Below, piece by piece: positions 1 through 10,724 of a stretch of DNA of 64,000 nucleotides. The notes under the pieces were generated by a model. It had not been told where the DNA came from, did no database searches, and saw only the letters and a program-made list of their open reading frames with translations. A program made the translations under genes and the position numbers. How positions within the stretch are numbered: the first letter of the stretch is position 1; every line of letters starts with the position of its first letter. Source of the DNA: Orychophragmus violaceus (Eukaryota > Streptophyta > Magnoliopsida > Brassicales > Brassicaceae); assembly GCA_030180135.1 (NCBI GenBank), contig CM058231.1, positions 23,439,034 to 23,503,033 of the forward strand, read 5' to 3'.

Positions 1-1867
1 TCCGTCTAACTACTCATAACAGATTCGTCATTTCTCTCAGTTGAACAAGAACTATCCTTAGTGTTTCTCAAACACATGGGGATATTCTTTACAACTGCCC
101 AGTGACTTTTACCGGAACAAATTGGTAACTTTTCGTCATGCTTTATGCGTCAGCTGCATCTAGACGAGTGCAAAATATGGCATTCATGATGGATTCTATT
201 GCATAAGCAAAAAGGAATCACACTCATAGATACTAGCTCAGCCAGTGTCCAAGACACTTCATCTTGCTAAGATCGATACTAGCTCAGCCAGTGTCAAAGA
301 CACTCCATCTTGCTAAGATTATTGCCATAAGACCTTTGGTGTGAAGCCATTCTTGGAATCAAGCACATTTGAATTGTCCAATACCTTATCACCATAAGGA
401 TTCTGACACGATCCAATTGGTCTTTGCAATCCATTTCAATGGATCCTTATTCCAAGAACTTTCGCGGCTTCTTCCATGTCCATCGTTAAATTTGACTTCC
501 GACCCAAATCTTGACAAGACTATAACGTCGGAACATCGTTTATGAGATTAAGTATGTTATAAACATACGGTGTGAGAATTGCAATTATGCTTCTTTTAGT
601 TTACTCGTAAACGCACAGTTTCTATACGTTCCTGATCACGTCAAAACCTTTGACCGTTTTAACAGAACATAGATTCCAACTCCAAATTGTTTGCTTCAAT
701 CCAGAAATGGATCGGTGAAGCTAACGTACATTCCTAGTTAATTTTCGGAGTTGGGGTTCACCTTTCGCTTCTTTGAATTTCGCAGGCTCATCACTTTTCA
801 ATGATCAACAGATCACATCAATCGGTCATGAGGAATCACCCTCGGTTTAGTGACGGATCCATCAGGATCAGCGAACTTCAGGTTCCACAGGTTCAGATCC
901 TACAACACTCTGTAGATCCAACCGCTGCTCTTCCTCAACAGGTTTAACAGCCTCCTGTGTTTCTCGAATTTCTTCGAGCTGTACTTTTACTCCCACTGTT
1001 TTCTTGGAAAAACAGAGTTCCGAACAACAAAACTTTGTTCTCGGATTAGTTGCAAAAGTACTAAGCCTCGGTTTCCCTAGGACAACCGGTGAAGCAACCC
1101 TTATCAGATTTGGGTTCAAGTTTGTTTGTTGACAACTGTCTTACACAAACCTTGCAATCCCAATTAATCAGAAAAACATACTTGGAAATCACCCAGTCCA
1201 CATCCAATGTAGTGTCTTTCAACTGATTCTGATAGAAAACTAATTGGCGTAAACATATTCATTTTAGAGCGTATTTTAAAAGGATAATGGAAGATTCCTG
1301 TGACTCATCATTAATCGTAGCATATCTAATAAGGTCCGATTCGTTCTCTCAGAAACACCATTTAGGTTTTCAGGGAGAAAAGAGCTGTGATATGATTTCA
1401 CACTCACTTAGATGATCACCCAATTCTTGACTCAAGTATTTTCCTCCGCGATCTAATCGAGGATCTCAATACTTCTGTCAAATCGGTTCTATACTTCATT
1501 TTGGAACTTCTCAAAGGATTCCTACTCGTGTCTCATCAAATGAACACAATCATACTTACTGATGCCATCAATAAGCGAATGAAGTACTGAAGATTTTCTT
1601 TGGAATTTATGCTCATCGGGCCACATACATCAGTATGGGCAAGGCCCAATAAGCCTCTGGCCCTACTCTTTAGCTCTGCCAAAGAAGCCTTAGTCATTTG
1701 GTCCAGTAAGTAGAATTCATGTCTCAAATGATTTATAATCAAATGAGCCTAAAGCCCATAACAATGGAACTTCTGAATCCGCTTCACTCTATGTGGTCAA
1801 AACGACTATGCTAAGGAAAAATCGAGTTCAAGTCATCAGACTTAAACCGTTTGGTATTTATGTTATA
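1..1867 (-). pseudogene. Element A pol remnant (integrase, RT, RNase H)
   Basis: Decayed Copia pol, recognised by side-by-side comparison with the better preserved polyproteins of elements B and C. RNase H and RT C-terminal sequence occupies about 1-700, the integrase/RT linker about 850-1120, and integrase about 1150-1740. No frame stays open for long. Two lesions matter. The RT catalytic YVDD motif at 556-567 reads YVYN, and about 370 bp encoding the N-terminal half of RT (including the VKTAFLNG region) is missing near 725-770. Element D has the same deletion and also has Asn at the last YVDD position. No protein product is expected. Confidence 0.85.
229..319. repeat. 46-bp tandem duplication inside element A RT remnant
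   Basis: A unit beginning GATACTAGCTCAGCCAGTGT and ending in CATCTTGCTAAG occurs twice in direct succession. Elements B and C have a single corresponding stretch. Element D carries the same duplication at 26133-26221, so it arose before A and D separated. Confidence 0.85.
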
Positions 1868-2766
1868 TTATGGTGTATATTGGTTTAAGACATAAAACCC
1901 ATTTATCAAAAAAGGGGTGCTACTATATAATATTTCATTAAGATCAAAAGAGCAAAACTTGTCTTTTATCAGAATGAAAAACATCCAAATTCTTACAAGA
2001 AAATGAAAGACATCTCTGCATAAAGCAGGTACATAGTAGAAGCACTTTCTAACACCAGATGGGCCGGACTTGGGCTTATAAGATGACACATGTCTATCCT
2101 GATTCCAAATCTGGACGGCCCTGCCTCTACCCTTCTCAATACAAGATTTCTCAAATCTTTTACCCTTTATGATGTCTTGCTCTACTGTTTTGATCATACT
2201 ATGCAGTTCAGTCAACGTCTTCGTCAAGTTATTCTTGATATAGCTTTTGATAAACTTATCATAACTAGACGGCAGTGACTGCAGAATGATGTCAGTGGCC
2301 AACTCTAAGCTGACAGGACATTCCAGTTTCCCCAGGTTATCAATGTAACCCATCATTTTAATGAGTGAGGACTCACTGGAGCATCCTCTGGTAGCTTGCA
2401 CCCAGTGAGAGACTTCACCATCTGGAATCTCTCAACTCGTGCCAGATCCTGAAACTTTAGTTTCAGGCTGGTGATCATCTCTATTGGCGACTCCATGTTC
2501 TCGTATTGACTCTTTAAGTCCGATTCCATGGTAGCCAACATCAGACCACGCACATCTACCACATCAATATAATGCTTATTCCAAGCATCATATACTGCAT
2601 TCGAGCGATTGGTCCCAAGCCTTTCTGGAAGAGCTTTCTCAAGGACATAGTCCTTACTCTCCTTCTTGAGGATTAATCTCAAATTGCGATACCAATCCAG
2701 GAAATTTGATCCATTTAACTTGTCCTTCTCAAGGACGGATCGTAACGAGAAAGTAGTTTTAGACAT
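1868..2766 (-). pseudogene. Element A gag remnant
   Basis: The start is the ATG at 2766 (protein begins MSKTTFSLRSVLEKDKLN), matching the gag start of the other Copia copies here. It carries a UBN2/Retrotran_gag-type capsid domain over roughly its first 200 codons. The first frame closes at 2353. The second (2401 down to 1868) continues gag after a 2-nt deletion relative to element D near 2357. The zinc knuckle region is cut: at about 2034-2040 the sequence jumps from the protease part to the knuckle across a short AGTAG homology, losing some 300 bp that D still has. Non-functional. Confidence 0.88.
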
Positions 2767-3076
2767 AGGCTGAAATTTTTAAGCAAAGAAAATTTTAGTT
2801 ATGAAGTTTAGGAAATGAGAAATCTTATCTAATAAGAAAACTCGCATTATATTCAAACAATGTTTCCTCTATGAATATAATAATCCAAGATCCATACATC
2901 ACTAAAATCTGAGTGGACGACTCGTCATCACCCAGAGTTTAGTCATCTAAGTAAGCAAATCATTGCTAATTGTACCCAATACAACTCTTGGTCGCAGATA
3001 AGACAATCCATGTCTCATCCACTCTGATGTCTCTGGGCCCAAAACTTCTGATAGCCCAGTCAAGTAAACCAATCTC

Positions 3077-3410
3077 TTCAATCTTGTGATCATTGACAGT
3101 CGCACTGCAAGTCTATCAGTGATCACCTGCCTTACTCATGTAGCTGTGGATACCAAGGACTCCAAGACTATCCAACAACGAAATGAGTCTTGACAGTAGA
3201 CAAGATTGGGCAAGACATCAAGGTCACTTGATATTTAGTTGAGGAAACGGAACTCAAAAGTTAGTAATTCAATCTCTTATGTCATGTAATTGTTGATGTC
3301 AAGCACTGCAAGACCATCAACACTACTACCTGCCTTACTCATGTAATTGTGGACACCAAGCTCTTGGCAAGACTATCACAACAACGAAATGAGTCTTGAC
3401 AGTTGACCAT
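3077..3410. repeat. Diverged tandem duplication in element A leader
   Basis: The segment running from a GTGATCATTGACAGTC-like sequence through CCTGCCTTACTCATGTA and AACGAAATGAGTCTTGACAG appears twice, at about 3080-3200 and 3285-3405. Element D repeats the pattern at about 29220-29340 and 29415-29545, so the duplication is ancestral to the A/D family. Confidence 0.7.
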
Positions 3411-3539
3411 GTTGAAAACTAAACTTTGATCAAATACACATCCAATGTGTATTAGATAGGTTTAGAACATGTTTTACTTCTAATTTCAATTAAGTTTTGC
3501 TTGTTCTAATTAAAGTGGGCTAGGTCATTTGGTTCGGTT

Positions 3540-3885
3540 TCTTAATCATTTGGTTCAAAACCAAACGATTACGTTTAACCAACCAGATAATCGGTCAATC
3601 CAATTGAGCCGGTAAATGACCAAATGAACCGGTTTTAGACCAATTGAGATACCGGTCAAATCCAATTCAACCGGTCCATCCAACTGAACCGATTCAACCA
3701 GTTTTAACTAATCGCGATAACCGGTCCAATTCAATTGAACCGACTTATCCAATCAAACTGATCTTAACCAATCAAATCAGTTTATACCAATTGAGATAAC
3801 CAATTCAATCCAATTGAATTAATTCATCCGATTTAAACCGATCTGATCTACCTTTCAATCCAATTGAACCGATTAACCAATCGCA
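3540..3885. repeat. AACCGGTT / CCAATTGAACCG short repeats
   Basis: Irregular repeats of about 50 bp built from motifs such as GATAACCGGTC and CCAATTGAACCG. The same kind of repeat occupies the leader of D (about 29780-30110), and weaker versions are in the leaders of B (about 15360-15610), C and E. No coding content. Confidence 0.75.
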
Positions 3886-3889
3886 AGGC

Positions 3890-4300
3890 CTGTGTCGACC
3901 GACACTAAACCTGTGTCGATCGATACAGTATGGTATCAGAGAATTTTAATCGAATTAAACCGTCATGACCATGCGAGATAACCGGTTAAATCCGATTGAA
4001 CCAATCTATCCTTTCGCACAGCCTGTGTCGATCGATGCACCCAATGTGTCGATCGACACAGTGCGATTTCTAAATCGAAACCCATTGTTTTTAATAGGCG
4101 AATTCGCGGTGCATCGACCGACACAAGTTTGTGTCGGTCGACGCTATGCGAAAACACAAATTCTTTTGCATTTCGCGCTGCATCGACCGACACACCCAGT
4201 GCATCGATCGATGCTGTGCGAAAACCCTAAAACAGTTTTGCCGTTTTCGCGGTTTGTCGACCGACACAAGTTTGTGTCGGTCGACACAGTGCGAAAACAC
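3890..4300. repeat. Palindromic hairpin array (TGTGTCGATCGACACA type), element A leader
   Basis: About five palindromic units in direct repeat, most followed by GTGCGAAAACAC-like sequence. Each unit is itself an inverted repeat. The stretches 4115-4140 and 4258-4283 are identical perfect hairpins with arms CGACCGACACA and TGTGTCGGTCG around a 4-nt loop. Other units are centred on TCGATCGA. The array lies directly upstream of the primer binding site, and similar palindromes recur inside the LTR. Confidence 0.88.
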
Positions 4301-4429
4301 AGTTCTTCGTTTTCGATACAATTAAATCCGAGATTACATTTATCAAAACGAAACCTAGCTAGCATCAATTCAATCAAATACCATTTTAATCGAATTCCAG
4401 GCTACAAATTCAATGGATTAAACCCTTCA

Positions 4430-4441
4430 GCTCTGATACCA
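4430..4441 (-). other. Element A primer binding site (initiator tRNA-Met)
   Basis: Read on the minus strand it is TGGTATCAGAGC, complementary to the 3' end of plant initiator tRNA-Met. One nucleotide separates it from the LTR. It fixes the element's orientation. Confidence 0.9.
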
Positions 4442-4442
4442 C

Positions 4443-5167
4443 TGATGGAATCCCTAGGATCCAGGGTCTAGGTAATTGAATCTAAGAACTGACCTCGTGT
4501 TTACCTGGAGATTGGCAGCAGAAATTGGAGCAGGTAAACGAGATCTAGAGCGCCTCAATCATTGCGCCTCTATCGTAGTCCACATGCACACAAGCTGGAA
4601 TCCGCCGGGATGCTAGTGCCGGGAATCGGATCTCCTGTGGATCTTATGAGTTTCCGTGTCTCTGCTTTCTCTCTGAGAAGTGACACTGACGGCTAGGGCT
4701 CAAGTCGATCACATAAGACATTATATATCGACCTGGGATGACAAAAACAACCTGTGGATCAAACCCCATTTGTTTAAGTCATTAACTCGAAACGTCAGTC
4801 TCGAGGCCCAATGTGCATCGATCGATACACATACTGTATCGATCGACACACCCATTCGAAAACCTGCGTCGATCGACACACTCATTGCATCGATCGACAC
4901 ACCTCTTCAAAACTCAATTCAATGTGTATCCAATACACATTGATCGGATCATATGCCAATGATCAATCCCACACAAAGTGTATCCAGTTTGCTTAGGTGT
5001 GTGACCCTGTAGGTTCACACGATACTAGAAATGAGTTACAACTCATTTGTCATAAGCGGTTTCTAGCAAAACATTATGACTACCCAGTATCACATGAATT
5101 GTCCGATCTCGACAATACAACTATCTTTAGAGTAAGTACAATATGATTTCAGGACATAATCCCAACA
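4443..5167 (-). repeat. Element A 5' LTR
   Basis: 725 bp, starting TGATGGAATCC and ending CATAATCCCAACA, so TG...CA bounded, next to the PBS. It is homologous to the LTRs of element D (687-688 bp) but clearly diverged. It contains several TCGATCGA-centred palindromes at about 4813-4905, followed by the conserved U3-side sequence. The partner LTR is outside the window. Confidence 0.88.
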
Positions 5168-5738
5168 GTGTACTGCAGGGAAACGGGTGGTCCGGTGTCT
5201 CAACCGCTGGCTGCAGCCGCAAACTGGATAAAAGTGGTAATGCTCTTAGGTGCAATAAATAGCATTATTCTGTGACTTAAATCTCAAGTTACTGACAAAA
5301 AGGTCTTTCTTGAATGAGTAAAGGAATGTCACGGACCGAAAGCAATTGCATTAGATCATTAGATTGAGTCTATTTAATTTGAGTATAGATATATATATCT
5401 ATATATACATTTGTTTGTATTCTAATTACAACAACTACATCTAGAGTATAAAGATATAAAACGGAGAACATCAAAATAAGCTATTATAATATATATGCTA
5501 GATTTGTAAAAGATTACAAAAATTATTTTTCAAAAAAACATATTTTAAAATACCAAAAAATACTATAGCTCTTTTGATTAGACCTTAAAATATTAATTTA
5601 CGAAACTATTGAACACATAGTTTATGATTGCAATATTTGATAAAATCTTGGCAGTCAAGTTATTTAGGATTTTATTACACCCTAAATTGATGATTGTATA
5701 AGTAAAAAATCATTCCCGCAGACATTTTAAAAGTATTT
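5168..5738. other. AT-rich intergenic sequence, no gene seen
   Basis: Flank of element A. Only low-complexity AT-rich DNA with short TA runs near 5385-5410 is visible. I recognise no coding sequence or RNA gene. Confidence 0.6.
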
Positions 5739-6007
5739 AGAGTGTGATTGGTAGACAACAATAAAGGGAAGGGAAACATATTAAAAAATTAAGCTCAATC
5801 CCATTTATTGTTCACCAATCATATGAGAAACATAAAGATTTTTTTTTTCCACTTAATTCCACTTAAACTCATTGAAAATTCATTTCTCTTCCCGCTACAA
5901 AATTAAAGAAGAATAAAAATCCCTCTACTTCCCACTTTTCTTCTTCTTATTTCTCCCACTTTTTGTTTCCCTTTCTCTCCCAATCTTTAATTACCAATCA
6001 AAACCTT
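5739..6007. mobile_element. MITE-like foldback element (hAT-like ends, tentative)
   Basis: The left end AGAGTGTGATTGGTA and the right end TTACCAATC form a short imperfect inverted repeat. Internal GGGAAACA and TGTTTCCC motifs extend it. The left-end motif recurs directly at 6007 (TTAGAGTGTGATTGGTTGG), so a second related fragment probably follows to about 6130. No target duplication could be established and no transposase is encoded. Assignment to hAT rests only on the look of the ends. Confidence 0.4.
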
Positions 6008-6173
6008 AGAGTGTGATTGGTTGGAAGGGAAACAGATTGTGTGGGAGAGAGATTGAGAAGGATTGAGAGGGAATCAGAGAGAGAATGAGAGAGAATACGA
6101 GGGAAACAGAATGAGAGGAAGTTTTTTGGTTTAGAGCCCACATACTTTTTTTGTTAACAAGGAATTTTTTTTA

Positions 6174-7223
6174 TCTAGAGGAAAATATCACACTCACATC
6201 TGGATTTATGTCTATTTACGACCTAGAAATAGCGTCAAGACTACACCCATATATGGATGACATATGCAATTACTGACACACTTCCTTATTAAAATTGATT
6301 GCCTTTCAAAGCAACAACATCACTCCTAAACACATCAATATGGGTATACAGCCACAGTGAACTAAATATTCCTTCCACAGCCTACAAGCGCGACATTATG
6401 TCGAGTTAACGTTTTCCAATCCACGAACTATTCGTCCGACCTTTGGGAACTGAAGAGCTGTATGTAAGGAAATGCCAAAAAAAAAAAATTAAAAAGACCC
6501 GACAAAGAATGTGTAACGGACAAGGGGCCACATTGTACGTTTTAATTGTTGGGTGTCTGTTACGATATCAAATAATGTGGCCACAAAGCATAACTTCCCC
6601 AGGGGAGCGTTAGGGAATCCCATCACAACCAAGCACCATCGCTAAAGATAATCTGCATGACACACAACCGAAGCATTCCATCCGGAAACTGTAGATCACC
6701 ACCTCTATCCGTAATGCGTGTGAAGAGGCCTGAGAAAAGAAAACCCGGGGTCATCTCCGGAGGTCTATACACGAAAAGATGTAGGAGGGAATCGCCGGCG
6801 GTACAAGCAGATTCAAACGTTATCAGTGGCAAGTGTAAACTAAGCGATGTTGACTTAAGGATCACACTTATATAACTAACGTCGTGACACGGACTTCATT
6901 GAATCGCATGTCATGTGTACGTAGCCTGTGACGAACGCGGCTCAGTAACCACCGCTAAAGGTCTGAAATATAAACTCATCTTCATAATTGTTAACCAAAA
7001 AGTCCACATATTTCGTAAAATAACACTAATGCATTCGACATGAGGCTTCAAACCAGGGAGCCAGACGAGACAACGACTTGAAGGGGAGAGATGATTACCA
7101 CGAGCGCGGTTACACAACGAAAAGGCAAGCAAAAAGGTAACCAATTTTTTTTTTTAAAGTTTACACCGTGAGATAACAAAGCACCGGACCCCCGCGCGTG
7201 CGCGGGGGTGGTATATCAACTAG
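6174..7223 (+). mobile_element. Non-autonomous Helitron (3' end secure, 5' end tentative)
   Basis: The right end has every hallmark of a plant Helitron 3' terminus: a perfect GC-rich hairpin (7188-7209) a few bases upstream of a CTAG end (7220-7223), followed by a host T. The left boundary is a guess. A TC dinucleotide preceded by A at 6173 would satisfy insertion between A and T and give a 1.05-kb element, but other TC positions are possible. No Rep/helicase sequence is present, so the element depends on another for movement. Interior ORFs of about 80 codons near 6620-7140 look spurious. Confidence 0.55.
7188..7223 (+). other. Helitron 3' terminal hairpin and CTAG end
   Basis: Arms ACCCCCGCGC and GCGCGGGGGT form a perfect 10-bp stem with a 2-nt loop, then GGTATATCAACTAG to the end. 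The next base is T, as expected for Helitron insertion between A and T. Confidence 0.85.
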
Positions 7224-7224
7224 T

Positions 7225-7612
7225 TCGTACAAAAGCGAACCTTAAACGTTTGAATGATTATTGTAATATCCTCAATAATAATTCTCGTCCAAGATGGTTG
7301 CCATAATTTCTTAGGAAATATTGCATGAATTTTAGAACTCTGCGAGGAAATTTTATAAGCATAAAGATACGTTACACAAATAAGCGTCCACTGAGTTCTA
7401 AGAGGTGAATATAGATTAGTAACCGAAATTTGAACACTAACCCGTTCGTCTACCAATATGAGATCGATGGTTGGAACGGATGGGGAAATAAACTTGTTTC
7501 ACTTTCTAAGAATTCTAGCTTTGATTCGCCATTTATCTAAAACACACTGTAAATCAGAAATATTTGTTAATTCTCCGTTATTAAAAACATACAGACCTTT
7601 TGAATCCATCAT
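7225..7612 (-). pseudogene. RPA70-like pseudogene V, left copy (truncated)
   Basis: Resembles the N-terminal OB-fold of plant RPA large-subunit-like proteins (DUF223/RPA1-like), which bind single-stranded DNA. Exon 1 starts at 7612 or 7609 (MMDSKG...) and includes KWRIKARILRK, then ILVDERG before a GTTAGT splice donor. The next exon begins SKIHAIFPKKLWQPSW and runs TFKVRF to the boundary. A stop replaces a Trp codon at 7499-7501 (TGG to TGA, judged from the right copy). The gene is cut at 7224 by the Helitron end, and the right copy (49039-50090) has the downstream exons. Family assignment rests on motif resemblance. Confidence 0.65.
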
Positions 7613-7635
7613 ATAATAGTTGTGATTTGCAAATT

Positions 7636-7638
<3 letters not shown>

Positions 7639-7673
<35 letters not shown>
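7639..7673. repeat. (AT)n microsatellite
   Basis: About 17 uninterrupted AT units. The counterpart in the right arm (48932-49004) is about twice as long. Confidence 0.95.
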
Positions 7674-7675
<2 letters not shown>

Positions 7676-8429
7676 TTTTCCATTGATTTAGATCTAAGTT
7701 AGTAAGTTAGAATATTAATATATTATGGAATATTTCCTCATCTATAAGAAACGATTTTTTTGGTTTATAAATGAATATATAACATAATATCTGATATAGG
7801 AAAGTCTGTTGAGAAATTTTATAAATACATTTGTTTAGTAAATATTAATGTATCTAAATGAATATCTAGATACATAACTATACATATATTCTAGGCGATT
7901 TTAGTGGGTATAGATGTTTTACATATATTTTTATATTTCTAGTAATTGATTAATACATAAATTTATACGTTACATTATTCAATGACATATAATTATATGT
8001 AGTATAACAAATGAATATGTGAATGATATCTATACATATATCGTTATACAGTGATCGTTATATATTATTTTCAAAACAACATTAAGAACATGTCATATTG
8101 ACATTTGATTTCGTCAATGGCCCTGATTATGAATAAATTTGCATTACGATATTTTGTTGTATAGTTTTGTTTGAAAAAATTTAAAACCAAATAAAATAGT
8201 AAAAACACTTAATGATAAAAATCAAATCAAATAGTCGTTACAACCAAACAAAATATAAATCAACGAAATAACCATCGCAAATCATTCTCTTCTCCAATAA
8301 TGATCTTAATCATGGTTCTAAGTTCTTTAGAGATGCCACTTATACCTGAAATTGATCGAAAAACAATTAGTCAGAAATTTATACCCTGATTATTAATATT
8401 ATGTAAGGTTGATACAATTTAAAACTTAC
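7674..8429. other. AT-rich spacer in left arm, no gene seen
   Basis: Non-coding AT-rich sequence that matches the reverse complement of about 48240-48930. Confidence 0.6.
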
Positions 8430-9251
8430 ATAAAATAGTCCCACTTCTTAATGTTCGGAATATCATTGTCAATAAGCACTTCAGTTATTGCGTCAACAGA
8501 GGTGACAAACTTTTTACCTATTGTTAAAGTGTATAATTAAATATAATTAGTGTTGAGTTGCCAGTAATTAGTACATATAGTACATAATAATCACAAAGAT
8601 TAGGTAAAAGAACCTGGGATGCCGTCAATCTTACAGAAACGCATAATTCAACACTGGATAGAATCGGGTCTAGGTTTGATTGCCTTGTACAATTGCTTTG
8701 CATGGTTACCAAACAGAACACATGGAATGATATTGCCAATGCACAGAAAAACAATCAAGACATTTGTCTAATCAATACATTCATAAAAAGGTATCTTACA
8801 TGCTTAGAGATCAATAAATACCTTTCATCAATAAGTTGGAATTTAATCTTAAATGGATTTGAACCGGTTTTATGAATGACTTCCAAATCTTCAACTCCTA
8901 GGATTAAGCCAATTAAATCTATGCGATATTAAATATTATTTTAATAGCAAATCATATTGTATCAAATATATATTCGTAAAATGCTATGAATGGCTCATCG
9001 ATTAAGTATGTGTTATCCTTTGATTGAATGTCATCAAATTTTGTGAATTTACAAAATCATCTTTTGGTCAAACTATCAGTCGGGGTCATCAAAGTTTCAT
9101 GTTTGAACACAACTTTAATTGGATGTTTAGTTGTACGAGTAATACCCATTTGCGGCTGGAGCAAAAACTTTGTAAGACAGAATGATGCGATGCTTTTGGT
9201 GAACAACATTTCATACTGTAGTTTGGTTGGGTATTCAATCTTAGCTTCCAT
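8430..9251 (-). pseudogene. RPA70-like pseudogene Z, left copy, 3' part
   Basis: Continuation of gene Z after the insertion of element B. Exon 2 resumes at 9251 with MEAKIEYPTKLQYEMLF. Further down come an OB-fold-like exon (about 8920-8815) with IDLIGLILGVEDLEVIHKTG, an exon with VLFGNHAKQLYKAI (about 8770-8590), and a last exon with KKFVTSVDAITEVLIDND (about 8520-8440). Stops interrupt it, for example TGA after LTKR near 9054 and one after DSIQC. The order and intron positions match the right copy at 47095-48232. In RPA large subunits such folds bind single-stranded DNA; this copy cannot encode a full protein. Confidence 0.7.
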
Positions 9252-9893
9252 TGTAGGATTATGTTTGTTCATAGGTTTAATTATCAGATTACAACCTATC
9301 ACATAATCAACTAGGATCTAGGTGATTTGCAGTTGAATCATAAACAGATCAGGATCATTACCTTATGATTGCAGCGGATTGATCAAGGGAATGAAGAGAT
9401 CACCGAGAGAGCTGATGATTACCGGCTCCTCCTAGGTATCCACACGCTTACAAGCTACTGGATCAGGCTGCTAGACCAAGCTGGAACAACAGAGAGAGAG
9501 GAGGACGGCCAGACCTAAAATCGCAGAAGAATAGGCTAACTGGCGCCTCCTCTTCCCTTATATGGGCCCAAGTAATTAAACTAATGGCCTATTAGGCTTT
9601 TGGGCCCAAGACCCAAATCAGACAAAAGACTGTATTTTGTCTGGCCCAATTCTCTGTACAAATACAGTAAATGTCTTGCATCTTACTGTATTAATTCCTT
9701 TTAAACTTTCCCGTTAGCTATGGTGTGTGACCCTTTGGGATCATACAATACTGGTAATAAGTACTTAACTTATAGATCAAGAGCGGGCTCTAGCAAGTCA
9801 TCATGACCACCCAGTATTTATGACTTATGTCTGATCTCGACACTTATCATACTTTCTAGAGATAGCACAGTAGATTTCAGGACATTCCCAACA
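9252..9893 (-). repeat. Element B 3' LTR
   Basis: 642 bp, TGTAGGATTATG to CATTCCCAACA. Being on the left, it is the 3' LTR of this minus-strand element. Nearly identical to 16130-16769. Confidence 0.95.
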
Positions 9894-9905
9894 ATCTCCC
9901 ACTTG
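9894..9905 (-). other. Element B polypurine tract
   Basis: Plus strand ATCTCCCACTTG reads CAAGTGGGAGAT on the element strand, directly against the 3' LTR. The same tract adjoins the 3' LTRs of C, D and E. Confidence 0.85.
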
Positions 9906-10724
9906 TACTGGAATTCTACATTCCCTAATCCTTTTGTCTCAATATCTCGATCTGGCATAAGGCAAGATGCGTGTCATCCTTATATAGCCAGACCACGTTC
10001 ATCGGACCAGATTTGATACTGACAATTCAAACGACTTGGGCAAGTACGTTTGGGAGTGGCCACTCTCTTACCAGCTATCAAGTCTCCGATTGGCCTAGAG
10101 ATATTACCTCCGTTAAACGGCAGGGACAAATCCCATCTTGTTCCATCACTATGAACTACACACTTTATAATACACCCAACCAAGGTCCTTATAGCTCCCA
10201 GTTACGAAACAGCGTTAGACAATGATCAAAGCGCATCAATCCATGTGCAGCCACATGCATGCGAACTCAGGTCTAAGGACTATACTCTATAGTCGTAAAT
10301 GAGAACCTTTTATGACACAGATATCAATATCTTGTAGAGTTCTCATCAGCGGGCCATGTCCGGTCATATGCTCCCTACATATACCTATGTGTTGACTTTG
10401 ATGCCGCGCATCCATGACCCATGAAACTTGGTCATAAGTCTCAACACACTCTAGTCTCAAGTGGTTGTTGGTGTTCCAATTTCAACAACCTTCGACTATG
10501 GACACTATGATTTATGTCATTTCGTTAAATATGGGGTTTCATGATCAAGTCTTTCTCATGTACTTCGATGGCCCATATATTACGACATGAATCATTTTGG
10601 AACGATTATTTTATATCACAGTTAAAAATAATCCAAAAATAAAATTTCATTAACATTAAAATGTTTACATGAACCAATCAAAATAACTAAAATAAAGCCC
10701 TCATAACTCCCACTCAAAAAGAGA
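9906..10724 (-). other. Element B 3' untranslated region
   Basis: About 820 bp between the polyprotein stop and the PPT. It is homologous to the same region in C (32395-33235), D and E. I see no gene. The short ORFs here are not conserved between copies. Confidence 0.75.

Larger units (their letters stand above)
2767..4429 (-). other. Element A 5' leader between PBS and gag
   Basis: About 1.66 kb of untranslated leader with no credible gene. It contains three repeat blocks listed separately: a duplicated segment (3077-3410), AACCGG/CAATTGAACC repeats (3540-3885) and palindromic hairpin units (about 3890-4300). Element D has a leader of the same layout. Confidence 0.8.
1..5167 (-). mobile_element. 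Ty1/Copia element A (right part only), non-autonomous
   Basis: The element reads on the minus strand. From right to left it has a 5' LTR (4443-5167), a tRNA-iMet primer binding site, a long repeat-rich leader, a gag remnant starting at 2766, and decayed integrase, RT and RNase H sequence to the window edge. The 3' LTR lies outside the window, so no target duplication can be checked. Its internal sequence is closest to element D: both share an RT deletion, a ~46-bp tandem duplication and loss of the second catalytic Asp of RT. It is therefore a copy of a defective family and not merely a decayed autonomous element. All coding parts are broken. Confidence 0.9.

Noticed and set aside
3890..4300. 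Regularly spaced palindromic repeats that could be taken for a CRISPR array
   Set aside because: Units are uneven, the intervening text is itself repeated and not unique spacer, and the array sits in a plant retrotransposon leader.
3963..4377. Overlapping ORFs up to 168 codons on both strands in the leader of A (and 29885-30435 in D)
   Set aside because: They read through the palindrome array, giving Ser-Thr-Asp-Arg-type repeats in several frames at once.
6623..7144. Short ORFs inside the Helitron, considered as captured gene fragments
   Set aside because: No recognisable domain, no intron signals, and opposite strands overlap. Capture cannot be supported from sequence alone.
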